DNA of 64,000 bases from Carnobacterium mobile DSM 4848 (GTDB lineage Bacteria > Bacillota > Bacilli > Lactobacillales > Carnobacteriaceae): the NCBI RefSeq assembly GCF_000744825.1, contig NZ_JQMR01000001.1, positions 1,659,501-1,723,500 of the forward strand. The letters are read 5' to 3'. The position numbers and the translations under genes are program-made. Under the pieces are notes generated by a model. The model was not told the origin of the DNA and made no database searches. It saw only the letters and a program-made list of their open reading frames with translations. Shown piece by piece: positions 8,695-17,562 of the stretch. How positions within the stretch are numbered: the first letter of the stretch is position 1; each line of letters opens with the position of its first letter.

Positions 8695-9387
8695 CTATTC
8701 CATTTCTTCCAACGATAATTTTAAATCATCCATCGTTTCACGATTCTCTTCGATAATTTCCATAACATGTTGTAGTTTAAAGCTATCTTCTTCAGCCAAG
8801 GTCGTTAAATCGGTCTGTTCTAATTGGTTTAAAAACCAATTTTCACGGCTGGCTAAACTAGTGTCTTTTTCATGTGTTAACAGAAGTTGATACTCTATTA
8901 AGAGTTCCATTTTTTGTTCTTCTGTCAAATAAGAAAATTGGTGGATAGATAAAGGTTTAAGATAAACCATCCCCGTTTTAAGTGCCATTGCTTGAAAAGG
9001 CTTGGTTAATTCAGTGATACTGAAATGCTCTTTTCCGCCAGCTTGGTATTCATTTTTTGAAGCGCCTATTGTCAAAACTAAGCCAAATTCTTTATCTTGC
9101 AAGTGATGGCCGTTTTTCCCGTAAGCAAAATTTTCTGTCAGTACTTCATCTTGCCACTTTTTGAGTAAAGGAGGAGAACTGTACCAATAAAGTGGGAATT
9201 GAAAAATAATGCGGTCATGCTCAGCAATCAATTCTTGTTCTTTCATACTGTCAATTTTAAAATCAGGATACGTTTCTTCCAGGTGATGGACTGTCACCTC
9301 TGGCTCACCTGGTATGGAGCTCAGCAAATACTGTTGGCTGCTGGATTCTCTAATATCCGGATGAGAAATGATAATCAAGGTTTTCAA
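8695..9387 (-). CDS. NAD(P)H dehydrogenase (quinone), flavodoxin-like fold
   Basis: A 230-residue protein of the NQO1/KefF/YwrO type. The N-terminal MKTLIIISHPDIRESSSQQ is the FMN phosphate loop, FQFPLYWYSSPPLLKKWQDEV near residue 82 is the family signature, and LVLTIGASKNEY follows near residue 124. Such enzymes reduce quinones or similar electrophiles with two electrons in the cytoplasm. The start is TTG with AGGGGAG about 9 nt upstream. The tail (about residues 175-230) is longer than in short family members and is acidic. Confidence 0.88.
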   Translation of the reverse strand: MKTLIIISHPDIRESSSQQYLLSSIPGEPEVTVHHLEETYPDFKIDSMKEQELIAEHDRIIFQFPLYWYSSPPLLKKWQDEVLTENFAYGKNGHHLQDKEFGLVLTIGASKNEYQAGGKEHFSITELTKPFQAMALKTGMVYLKPLSIHQFSYLTEEQKMELLIEYQLLLTHEKDTSLASRENWFLNQLEQTDLTTLAEEDSFKLQHVMEIIEENRETMDDLKLSLEEME

Positions 9388-9437
9388 TTTGTCTGTCTCC
9401 CCTATCTACTTTTTTTCGACTATTGTACGCGTGCTGT

Positions 9438-10469
9438 CTATTGCTCTAGATACTCTAACATATCTTCTTTAATAACTGAAATCAGCGGCAATTTTTGGAT
9501 CGGTGTCAATTCAATATCTAATTGGCTGAATAACTTTCCTAAATCACAGGCAATGTGAGCATACCGGCATGCATCAACCACAATGGTAGCTGGCCGACCA
9601 TTTTCTGAAAGAATCAGCTGAATCAATAGGCGCTGAAGCGATTCTGTGTCTCCCGGTTTAATAAATTCACTACAAATAATTTGCCCTGTCTCACTATTTA
9701 CCACTAATAAAAGAGTTGGAAAGTAAGGGCGGCCTCCCTCTGACGGAATGATAGGCGTTTCTATGAAACCAACATCCAATTCCCAGATAGAAGTTCCGAA
9801 TTTTTGGGAAGCAACTCGTTTCATTTCAAATTTAGTTACTAAAACTGGCGCTTCTTCAACATGAGCAGCACCATCCGCAATATATTTCGCTAAATTAAGT
9901 ACGCCATCTTCATAGCTTCCATCTTTATGGTATGTACGCAACAAAATCTCCTGACTCATGCGCTCTGTTTCATAAAAAGCCAATTTTTTTCGAAAATCTT
10001 TTGCAGTATCCAGCAGCTTTTCCATCACATCTATCAGCATACGTTCATCTGCTTTTTCAGCAGGATAAGGATAATAACCAGGGCAATAATCCATGAATAT
10101 TGGCCAAGCTTTTTTTCCTCTGAAGGAAATACCGCTTGATTTGATACGCTGATAAGCTTTTTTATCCAAGTCCAGCCGGTTTTCATATTCTAAAGCAAGG
10201 CATTTCTGTAATTGGAGTATTTCCCCCGGTGTACGCTGATTCCGCCAGTTTGATTGTTCCACTATATCAAAAAAATAAGATAGTTCTTTGGAATTCCGAT
10301 AAAATAAAAATCCATAATTCTGTTCAGACTTACCTAGAATAGAAATCATTATGGGCTCTTTTTGATTTTCTAATTGAATCGCAATTAAATCTGTATCCCA
10401 ATAATCATTCCAAAATTTTTCTTCATACAGCTTTTTGGCTAGCGAAAATAATTGCTTTTCCTGCTCCAT
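9438..10469 (-). CDS. Conserved hypothetical protein (DUF6930-like C-terminus)
   Basis: A 343-residue soluble protein. No catalytic motif is evident. The C-terminal half (from about residue 190, with TPIIPSEGGRPYFPTLLLVV and RPATIVVDACRYAHIACDLG) resembles a domain of unknown function found in many Firmicutes. An upstream in-frame start would add 40 residues, but AAAGGAGG sits directly before the ATG at 10469, which is therefore chosen. It stands alone on the minus strand, divergent from dhaK. Confidence 0.7.
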   Translation of the reverse strand: MEQEKQLFSLAKKLYEEKFWNDYWDTDLIAIQLENQKEPIMISILGKSEQNYGFLFYRNSKELSYFFDIVEQSNWRNQRTPGEILQLQKCLALEYENRLDLDKKAYQRIKSSGISFRGKKAWPIFMDYCPGYYPYPAEKADERMLIDVMEKLLDTAKDFRKKLAFYETERMSQEILLRTYHKDGSYEDGVLNLAKYIADGAAHVEEAPVLVTKFEMKRVASQKFGTSIWELDVGFIETPIIPSEGGRPYFPTLLLVVNSETGQIICSEFIKPGDTESLQRLLIQLILSENGRPATIVVDACRYAHIACDLGKLFSQLDIELTPIQKLPLISVIKEDMLEYLEQ

Positions 10470-10691
10470 TCTTTCATTGCCTCCTTTATCTTTTCTATTA
10501 TGTTTATTATACCAAATTAATCTGCCTGTAAGTGGCTTATTCAAAAATCTCAGACTGAAAAAATTATAGTTTTTTTGATAAAAACACAAGTAAACGATAC
10601 TCTTTATTCTAGGTTTCTCCTTTCCCGATTTCTCTCTTCAAAAAAATACGTTTATTTTGTTAGTTTTACCACAAAAAACAAATTCAAATAT

Positions 10692-10720
10692 TTGTTGTTT
10701 TTCAGTAAAACGATTACAAT
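10692..10720 (+). promoter_or_regulatory. Promoter and operator of dhaKLM
   Basis: A -35 TTGTTG (10692-10697) and -10 TACAAT (10715-10720) are 17 bp apart. The motif AGTAAAACGATTACAAT (10704-10720) covers the spacer and -10 and matches 17 of 17 bases upstream of the glycerate permease. It resembles a cre site, suggesting catabolite control. An AACAAAT/ATTTGTT inverted repeat (10677-10696) overlaps the -35. Confidence 0.55.
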
Positions 10721-10763
10721 GAAAGTGTAGCGCTATCTAATTAATTGTCAGGAGGATTTTATA

Positions 10764-11753
10764 ATGAAAAAAATTATTAACGATCCCTCATCTGTTTTAG
10801 ATGAAATGCTTAGCGGGCTTACGTTTGCTTATGAAGATTTAGTTGAACGTCTGCCGGAAACAAATGTGATTCATCGCAAAACTGCTCAAAATAAAAAAGT
10901 TGCTTTAGTCAGCGGCGGCGGTAGTGGACATGAACCTGCTCATGCTGGGTTTGTCGGGAAAGGCATGCTGTCTGCAGCTGTTTGCGGGGAAGTCTTTACT
11001 TCTCCAACTCCTGATCAAATTTATGAAGCCATTAAAGCCAGCGATGAAGGAGAAGGCGTGTTTCTGATTATTAAAAATTATTCAGGAGATGTCATGAACT
11101 TTGATATGGCAAAAGATTTAGCTGAAATGGACGATATTGCGGTTGAATTTGTGATTGTAGACGATGATGTGGCAGTTGAAGACAGTACGTATACTGCTGG
11201 AAAAAGAGGGATCGCCGGAACAGTTCTCGTGCACAAAATACTCGGTGCTGCTGCTGAGAAAGGGGCATCCTTAGCTGAAATCAAAGAACTGGCAGATAAA
11301 CTGGTCTCTAATGTCAAATCAATCGGGGTTGCTTTAAGAGCTGCTACTGTACCTGAAGTTGGCAAACCAGGTTTTGAGTTAGCGGAAGATGAAATTGAAT
11401 TTGGCGTCGGGATCCATGGCGAACCGGGTTACCGTAGAGAAAAAATCAAACCTTCTAAAGACCTGGCAAAAGAACTGATCGAACGGTTAAAATCAGAATT
11501 TCAGTGGGAAAAGGAAGAACAATATGCGGTATTGGTAAATGGCATGGGCGGAACTCCTTTAATGGAACAATTTATTTTTATGAACGATGTTAAAAATTTA
11601 TTGGCTGAAGAAGGAATCGTCTTAGCTTATAAAAAAGTCGGCGATTATATGACTTCTATTGATATGCAAGGTTTATCATTAACTTTAGTTAAGCTGGAAG
11701 ATGGCCAATGGCTCGATTATTTAACAGCACCGGTAACCACTATTGCTTGGTGA
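10764..11753 (+). CDS. dhaK: PTS-dependent dihydroxyacetone kinase, substrate-binding subunit
   Basis: DhaK (329 aa) binds dihydroxyacetone covalently and presents it to DhaL-ADP for phosphorylation. The motif SGGGSGHEPAHAGFVGKGML near residue 50 is the substrate-binding segment, and the histidine that forms the hemiaminal is in GIHGEPGYRRE near residue 218. AGGAGG lies 8 nt before the ATG. It leads the operon dhaKLM with short gaps. No DhaS or DhaQ regulator is adjacent, unlike in Lactococcus. Confidence 0.97.
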   Translation: MKKIINDPSSVLDEMLSGLTFAYEDLVERLPETNVIHRKTAQNKKVALVSGGGSGHEPAHAGFVGKGMLSAAVCGEVFTSPTPDQIYEAIKASDEGEGVFLIIKNYSGDVMNFDMAKDLAEMDDIAVEFVIVDDDVAVEDSTYTAGKRGIAGTVLVHKILGAAAEKGASLAEIKELADKLVSNVKSIGVALRAATVPEVGKPGFELAEDEIEFGVGIHGEPGYRREKIKPSKDLAKELIERLKSEFQWEKEEQYAVLVNGMGGTPLMEQFIFMNDVKNLLAEEGIVLAYKKVGDYMTSIDMQGLSLTLVKLEDGQWLDYLTAPVTTIAW

Positions 11754-11774
11754 GAAAGAAAGGATGGGAATACG

Positions 11775-12362
11775 ATGGTCTCTCTTGAAAGTATGAAAAA
11801 ATGGATGACACTTTTCACAGCTCAACTATTAGAAAATAAAGATTATTTAAGTGAACTAGACACCGCTATCGGGGATGGCGACCATGGCAATAACCTAGCA
11901 CGTGGAGCTGCCGCGCTAAATGAAGCCTTTGCGTCCAAAGAACCTGAAGATGTCACAGCTTTATTGAAGTTAACGGGAATGACCCTAGTAAGCAAAGTCG
12001 GAGGAGCTTCAGGACCTTTATACGGCTCCGCTTTTATCAGTATGGCCAAAGCTAGCCAAGACAGCACAGACTTAGCCGCTCTACTGGAAGCTGGGCTTGA
12101 CGGCATTCAAAAAAGAGGAAAAGCTGAAGCGGGCGAGAAAACGATGGTCGATGAATGGGTTCCAGTGGTTGAAGCGGTTAAAGCTAAAAATTTAACGACT
12201 GATTTAATTGAAGACAGCGTGCAAAAAACGAAAGACATGAAAGCAACTAAAGGGCGTGCTTCTTATTTAGGCGAGCGTTCTGTCGGACACATTGATCCCG
12301 GAGCTATGTCTAGCAGTTACCTCTTTAAGACCATGATGGAAGCTGGTGTATATAATGAGTAA
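11775..12362 (+). CDS. dhaL: PTS-dependent dihydroxyacetone kinase, ADP-binding subunit
   Basis: DhaL (195 aa) carries a permanently bound ADP that is re-phosphorylated by DhaM. Family signatures are TAIGDGDHGNNLARG near residue 30, whose aspartates bind Mg-ADP, and SKVGGASGPLYGSAF near residue 75, with DPGAMSSSYLF near the C-terminus. It begins 21 bp after dhaK and its last codons overlap the start of dhaM. Confidence 0.97.
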   Translation: MVSLESMKKWMTLFTAQLLENKDYLSELDTAIGDGDHGNNLARGAAALNEAFASKEPEDVTALLKLTGMTLVSKVGGASGPLYGSAFISMAKASQDSTDLAALLEAGLDGIQKRGKAEAGEKTMVDEWVPVVEAVKAKNLTTDLIEDSVQKTKDMKATKGRASYLGERSVGHIDPGAMSSSYLFKTMMEAGVYNE

Positions 12363-12729
12363 AGAATATGGTGTTTTATTGGTTTCGCATGTAGAAGGCT
12401 TGGCAAATGGAGTTGCGACTTTATTAAACGAAGTCGCCAAGGAAGTGACGATTAAAACTGCCGGAGGAACGTCTGAAGGCGAGGTCGGTACCAGTTTTGA
12501 TAAAATTGAAGCAACCTTAAATTCATTTGAAGAAGATAAAATTGTTGCTTTTTATGATTTAGGCAGCGCTAAAATGAATTTAGAGCTAGCAATTGAAATG
12601 TCTGATAAACAAGTTACTTTTTATGACGCTGCTTTTGTGGAAGGAGCTTACACAGCTGCTGCTTTACTGCAGGCAGAAGCCCCACTTGAAGCCGTTGAAG
12701 ACCAATTGAAAGCATTGGTCGTAAAATAA
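12355..12729 (+). CDS. dhaM: PTS-dependent dihydroxyacetone kinase, phosphotransfer subunit
   Basis: A 124-residue EIIA-mannose-fold protein that passes phosphate from HPr to the ADP of DhaL. The phosphorylated histidine is in LLVSHVEGLANG near residue 10. It is a stand-alone EIIA domain, the short form typical of Firmicutes, without the fused HPr and EI parts seen in E. coli. The ATG at 12355 overlaps the end of dhaL by 8 bp. An in-frame GTG three codons upstream is less likely. Confidence 0.94.
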   Translation: MSKEYGVLLVSHVEGLANGVATLLNEVAKEVTIKTAGGTSEGEVGTSFDKIEATLNSFEEDKIVAFYDLGSAKMNLELAIEMSDKQVTFYDAAFVEGAYTAAALLQAEAPLEAVEDQLKALVVK

Positions 12730-12787
12730 CCGCTCGTTTATTTTTAACTTAATTAAGAAATAAAGTCTTTTTATAATTGTGTGGAAT

Positions 12788-12836
12788 AAAAAAGATAGGA
12801 GAAATGCGAACTTTCCGCTTTCCTCCTATCTTTTTT
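12788..12836. terminator. Bidirectional terminator between dhaM and the oppA-like gene
   Basis: Arms AAAAAAGATAGGAG and CTCCTATCTTTTTT are perfect complements, with further pairing inside. It can end both the dha transcript (plus) and the convergent peptide-uptake operon (minus). Confidence 0.8.
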
Positions 12837-12843
12837 GCTCTGG

Positions 12844-14523
12844 TTATTTTTCAGCTGAGATCCAAGCCCATTTATAACTGTCTGGACCGAAAACACGTCT
12901 ATACATATCTTGAACTTGTGGACGCAATAAATAAGATTCAGCTGATTGATACAATGGAGCTAAGGCTGCATCTTCCCCAAGGGCAACTTTTTCAATCTCC
13001 ACTAAGGTATCCCAGCGCGCCTCATCATTATCATAAGTTGCTTTAGCTTTATCTACTAATGCATCTACTTCAGGATTTGAATAATTCATGCGGTTGATAT
13101 CTGTATCAAAACGCTCAAGGTAGTTGATTGGATCAGCAAAATCAGCAACCCATGAGTTAACAGCCATATCATACGTTCCCTTACGAACCGTATCTAGTTT
13201 CATTGAAAATGGCATACTTCTTAACTTAATGGTTAAGCCCGGTAAGTTTTTTTCTAACTCGCTTTGTAAAAATTCAGCTAATCGTTTGGAACTTTCTGTA
13301 TCAGATGTGATCAATTCTAATTCTAACTGGTCCTTGCCTAATTCAGCTAATCCGGTTTCCCAAGCTTTTTCAGCTTTTTCTAGATCATACGAAAGAACAT
13401 CTCCGGCATCTTCTCGGTAATCAGCATCTGTCTTCGGATTATTTGCCAATCCAGCAGGAACAAAACCATCGATCAAATCAGAACCATCTTGTAAAACACT
13501 GTCAACATACGCTTTTTTGTCAACTGCTGAGGCGATGGCCATCCGGATATGCGGATTGTTCAGTGGGGTCGCTTCACCATTATTAAGGTTATTCATTTCA
13601 ATATAGAATGTAACCGCTTGTAAAGTTGTGACAATATCGGGATCATTTTTGTACTGTTCGACAAATGAGCCGGTCAAGGTAGCAATATCGGTATTGCCGT
13701 TTTCATACAAATTCAACTCAGTTGAGACTTCTTTGATTACATTTACCGTAATTTTATCCAACTCAACTGTTTTATTGTCCCAATAATCAGGATTTTTTTC
13801 ATAAGTCCATTCCATACCGCTGGCTTGGTTCCAATCTTTTAGGACAAAAGGCCCATTATAGACTAAATGATCGCTGCTCATGCCATATTCTGTTCCTTGT
13901 TCCTCTGCATAAGTACGGTTTTGCGGGAAAAAGAAAGGCAATGTCAGTAATTGGTCAAAATAAGGTGTTGGCTGAACCAACGTAATTTCCAACTCGTTCT
14001 CGCTAACTGCTTCGATCCCTAAATCGGCCGTTTCCATCTCACCGTTGATGATCTTAGTCGCATTTTGAATCAACCCATCGTACATATAAGCGTAACCGCT
14101 AGCTGTTTCTGGGTCTACTACTTTTTGCCATGCATAGACAAAATCATCCGCACTGACTGCTTCTCCATTTGACCAGACAGCATCTTTGCGAATACGGAAT
14201 GTATAAGTTTTGCCATCTTTGCTTATTTCCGGTTTCTCTTCCGCTACCCCTAAAACCGGTTTACTATCTGGTCCTAGTTCATATAGTCCTTCAAATACAT
14301 TATTCATAACTGTAAAACTTGTTAAATCTGTTGCAATAGCTGTGTCCATTGAAGGTATTTCGGATGCTGCTGTTAAGCGTAATTCTTGTGTCTCAGCAAG
14401 CGGTTTTTCTTCGCTTGTCATTGAAGAAGTGGAATCTCCTTTTGGTGTTTCTCCCGTATTGCCGCAAGCACTTAAAGTAAGTCCTAATCCAATCATTCCC
14501 AGTCCTTTTAACCATCGTTTCAT
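12844..14523 (-). CDS. Oligopeptide ABC transporter substrate-binding lipoprotein (OppA-like)
   Basis: A family 5 solute-binding protein of 559 residues. It has a signal peptide with the lipobox LSAC ending near residue 20, then SBP_bac_5 features such as LTAASEIPSMDTAIATDLTS and VWSNGEAVSADDFVYAWQKV. It is anchored outside the membrane and delivers peptides to an ABC permease, but no permease or ATPase genes are nearby. The ATG at 14523 is chosen over an upstream GTG because a G-rich ribosome binding site lies at normal distance. Its operon partners suggest muropeptides as substrate. Confidence 0.92.
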   Translation of the reverse strand: MKRWLKGLGMIGLGLTLSACGNTGETPKGDSTSSMTSEEKPLAETQELRLTAASEIPSMDTAIATDLTSFTVMNNVFEGLYELGPDSKPVLGVAEEKPEISKDGKTYTFRIRKDAVWSNGEAVSADDFVYAWQKVVDPETASGYAYMYDGLIQNATKIINGEMETADLGIEAVSENELEITLVQPTPYFDQLLTLPFFFPQNRTYAEEQGTEYGMSSDHLVYNGPFVLKDWNQASGMEWTYEKNPDYWDNKTVELDKITVNVIKEVSTELNLYENGNTDIATLTGSFVEQYKNDPDIVTTLQAVTFYIEMNNLNNGEATPLNNPHIRMAIASAVDKKAYVDSVLQDGSDLIDGFVPAGLANNPKTDADYREDAGDVLSYDLEKAEKAWETGLAELGKDQLELELITSDTESSKRLAEFLQSELEKNLPGLTIKLRSMPFSMKLDTVRKGTYDMAVNSWVADFADPINYLERFDTDINRMNYSNPEVDALVDKAKATYDNDEARWDTLVEIEKVALGEDAALAPLYQSAESYLLRPQVQDMYRRVFGPDSYKWAWISAEK

Positions 14524-14577
14524 TTGCCCCACCCTTCCCTTCTTTTATCTCATTTTATTTTTTATGCTGCTTCTTAG

Positions 14578-15465
14578 TCAAATCAGTCTCCTGACCGTAC
14601 ACAATTCCGTTTCATAATTGGTTCCAGAAAGAGTTGTGGTCAGTACTTTTGAACCTGGTGTCTGTGAATGAATCATCTGATCCTTTCCAAGATAAAGACC
14701 CACATGGTGAACTCTTCCCTTACCAGCTTCATATGCAAAAAACAGCAAGTCGCCTGGCTGGGCATCTCGGTAAGCCACTTCCATTCCTTCTGACGCTTGA
14801 TCCTCCGCATCGCGACTCAACCAAATGCCAAGAGTTCGGTAGAGACTGTACACAAAACCGGAACAATCAAAACCAGCTGCACTTGTTCCAGCCCAAACAT
14901 ACCGCAGATTTAAAAAGTTTTTAGCTCTTGCAATTATTTGTTCGGCTGGTTCTTCAATCACTGTACCAAGTAATTGAGCTGATTCTTTAATGACTGTTCC
15001 TGTTCCATTAGGGGTAATCACCTGATAAGTCGCTTCATCAGAACCCACCACAGATAAAATCGTTCCAATGGAAACACATTGTTTCTTTTGGGATTCAGAG
15101 GAAAACGTTACTTCAGCTATCGCTTTTTTAATAGCAATTTTATCTAACGCAGCAGTCCAGTTTTCTGGCAAATTGCTTAGGTCATCACTAAATACCCAGC
15201 CTGGATAACCTTTTGGCTCTTCAGAATTTTTTTGATCGGGTACAACTACTTGAGTATAGCTCCCTTCATTTGCTAGTACTTCCACGATTTCACCATATAG
15301 CAATTCTGAATCAACTAAACGGTCTTCATATAACGTTAAGGCTGCTTCATCCGTTAAATGGTAAAACGTTTCTTTTCGTTCTTGCTTTATGAGTAGTTCT
15401 TTTACTTCATGCGGCTCAGGAGTAGTCCATAAAAATGTTGAGCTCGCGTTTACCATTTTCTTCAT
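14578..15465 (-). CDS. NlpC/P60 cysteine peptidase, YkfC-like
   Basis: A 295-residue peptidase with SH3b-like segments in the first two thirds and an NlpC/P60 domain at about 175-295. The catalytic cysteine is in FDCSGFVYSLYRTLG and the histidine in RVHHVGLYLG, with HSQTPG following. The architecture matches YkfC of Bacillus, which cuts gamma-D-glutamyl bonds in cell-wall peptides. No signal peptide is seen, so it probably acts in the cytoplasm on imported peptides. It lies between the serine hydrolase and the OppA-like gene. Confidence 0.9.
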   Translation of the reverse strand: MKKMVNASSTFLWTTPEPHEVKELLIKQERKETFYHLTDEAALTLYEDRLVDSELLYGEIVEVLANEGSYTQVVVPDQKNSEEPKGYPGWVFSDDLSNLPENWTAALDKIAIKKAIAEVTFSSESQKKQCVSIGTILSVVGSDEATYQVITPNGTGTVIKESAQLLGTVIEEPAEQIIARAKNFLNLRYVWAGTSAAGFDCSGFVYSLYRTLGIWLSRDAEDQASEGMEVAYRDAQPGDLLFFAYEAGKGRVHHVGLYLGKDQMIHSQTPGSKVLTTTLSGTNYETELCTVRRLI

Positions 15466-15485
15466 TCATCTCATCCTTTTTATCA

Positions 15486-16307
15486 CTATTCTTTAGGCTT
15501 ATTTTCTATCTTTTCGGTATCAGCGGCTTTGACTGTTTTGTAGGCTCGTTTTCCAAGTTCTTGCATCCACTCATACGCTTTTGCTTCTTCTTTAACCTCG
15601 TATGTCAACGCACCTACAAACAATTCTTGGTCATGGTAACGGAATAAAGCGACATCATGTCGAATGCCATTGTCTTCACCAGTTTTATTCATCATTTCCA
15701 AAATAGGCAGTTCTCGCTCATCCAAGGCTCCCGGCAACCCATTGCGGAATTGCTGTTTCAACAAAGGTTTTTCAATACGGCCTTTCCATTCTGCCTGCTG
15801 TTTGCCTAATGCCAGGATATCTTGCAAGACAAACACTGCTCCTCTGGCTGAGACTTCATTCGTCACTCCAGAGGCGTAGTCCATTAAGTAACGACGTAAT
15901 TTAATCTCTTCACCCCATTCTTTAGCAGCTATCCAATTTTGTAGCGCTTTCAATCCTGCGTATTGAATGAGTTGATTGGTTGCTTCGTTATCAGAAACAG
16001 CAATCATCAATTGCAGCAATTCTTCTAATGTCCATGTTTCTCTTGATGTTAATAAATGCAAAATACCAGAACCAGTTACCCGGTTCTTGACTGGAACATT
16101 GATTTCTGTTGCCAAATCTATTTCACCTTGCATAGCTTTTTCATAATAATACAGGTAAATAGGCAGTTTTATAATACTGGCCGACCATACCAAATCCATT
16201 TCATTCTCTTCTGCTAAGATTTGTTTGCCATCTGTAATGTACCACGAACTCTTAAAATAAGGTGAAAAACGTGCTTTTAATTCTGCTGCTTCTTTATTCC
16301 AATCCAT
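15486..16307 (-). CDS. Serine hydrolase of the class A beta-lactamase fold
   Basis: A 273-residue protein with the active-site motif SASIIK near residue 44 (S-x-x-K) and SDN in MIAVSDNEATN near residue 104. The third family motif, KTG, is present as MNKTGEDNG near residue 211. There is no signal peptide, so a secreted antibiotic-resistance role is unlikely. Location upstream of an NlpC/P60 peptidase and an OppA-like protein suggests a role in trimming peptidoglycan peptides. It is the first gene of the operon. Confidence 0.85.
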   Translation of the reverse strand: MDWNKEAAELKARFSPYFKSSWYITDGKQILAEENEMDLVWSASIIKLPIYLYYYEKAMQGEIDLATEINVPVKNRVTGSGILHLLTSRETWTLEELLQLMIAVSDNEATNQLIQYAGLKALQNWIAAKEWGEEIKLRRYLMDYASGVTNEVSARGAVFVLQDILALGKQQAEWKGRIEKPLLKQQFRNGLPGALDERELPILEMMNKTGEDNGIRHDVALFRYHDQELFVGALTYEVKEEAKAYEWMQELGKRAYKTVKAADTEKIENKPKE

Positions 16308-16533
16308 TTTTTACCTCTTTTCTTTTAATCTAATTATAATGAATTTCTTTCCATTTCACAATAAATAAATAAATGACGCTTATTTTCGTATTTTCTTGTT
16401 TTCCCTATCTTAGCCTTTAAATCATCGTACGTATCTTATATAATAAGCAAAGTCGCTAGTACTACAGGCTTTTCAATTGGTATAAGCAGCACAAGTAAGA
16501 TAAATACATTAAAGTAAGAGGTTGAACTATTTT

Positions 16534-17445
16534 ATGGAATATAAAAAAGAAGTAAGTCCTGCAAAATTGATGTGGCAAATGACGCGTCCACATACTTTGA
16601 CAGCGACTTTTTCTCCAGTCATTTTGGGAACTGTCCTAGCCATGTCTGAATCAAAGATCAATTGGCTTTTATTTGTTGCTATGATGACTGCCTGTTTAGC
16701 ACTGCAAATTGCAACAAATTTATTTAATGAGTATTATGATTTTAAACGTGGATTGGATACAGCCGACTCTATAGGGATCGGCGGAGGTATTGTACGGCAC
16801 GGATTGCAGCCGAAAAACGTATTAACCACAGCAGTTGTCTTATACGTTTTAGCCGCTGTTATCGGTATCTATATTTGCCTGAATAGCAGTTGGTGGTTGG
16901 CACTTATCGGCTTATTGGGAATGGCCATTGGGTATTTATATACCGGCGGACCCTTGCCCATTGCGTATACTCCTTTTGGAGAACTGTTCTCTGGAGCATC
17001 GATGGGCATAGGATTCGTCTTAATTGCTTTCTTTGTTCAAACACAAACTCTTACTCTACAAAGTCTGTTGATTTCCATTCCAATCGGGATTCTAGTGGGG
17101 GCCATCAATATGTCCAATAACATCCGCGATATGGAAGAAGATAAAAAAGGCGGACGAAAAACATTGCCGATTCTTCTTGGTAAAAAGAAAGGCCTCGTGG
17201 TGTTATCTAGTGCTTTTGCTATTTCGTATTTGTGGCTTGTATGTTTGGTTATGACAGGATATATCAGTTTTTGGGCCTTTGTGGTCTTTTTAACGGTAAA
17301 AAAACCCTTCGAAGCCATTCAAGGATTTCGTAAAGGATCGGCTGAACCACAGTATATGCGTCTAGCGATGAAAGCTACTGCTCTGACAACTACCTTCTTT
17401 GGGTTCTTGTTAACTGTTGGATTACTTATTAGTTATTTGTTTTAA
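16534..17445 (+). CDS. menA: 1,4-dihydroxy-2-naphthoate polyprenyltransferase
   Basis: A UbiA-family membrane enzyme (303 aa, about eight helices) that attaches a prenyl chain to dihydroxynaphthoate in menaquinone synthesis. The first Asp-rich motif appears as NLFNEYYDFKRGLDTADS near residue 65, and the second as NNIRDMEEDKKGGRKTLP near residue 193. The ATG at 16534 has AGAGG 12 nt upstream; the in-frame TTG at 16522 would touch the ribosome binding site. No other men genes are in the window. Confidence 0.9.
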   Translation: MEYKKEVSPAKLMWQMTRPHTLTATFSPVILGTVLAMSESKINWLLFVAMMTACLALQIATNLFNEYYDFKRGLDTADSIGIGGGIVRHGLQPKNVLTTAVVLYVLAAVIGIYICLNSSWWLALIGLLGMAIGYLYTGGPLPIAYTPFGELFSGASMGIGFVLIAFFVQTQTLTLQSLLISIPIGILVGAINMSNNIRDMEEDKKGGRKTLPILLGKKKGLVVLSSAFAISYLWLVCLVMTGYISFWAFVVFLTVKKPFEAIQGFRKGSAEPQYMRLAMKATALTTTFFGFLLTVGLLISYLF

Positions 17446-17562
17446 CTAAAAGCTGTAGGGAAACTAAAGCTGCTACAGGCATGATAAAATAGAAGTCAGA
17501 TCTATATTGCTCTGTTCGATAAGTTGAAAACGTTAAAAATTTTAAAGAAAAGGAATGAAATA

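Noticed and set aside
15486-16307. Secreted beta-lactamase giving antibiotic resistance
   Set aside because: No signal peptide, and it sits in a peptide-processing operon; a cytoplasmic hydrolase is more likely.
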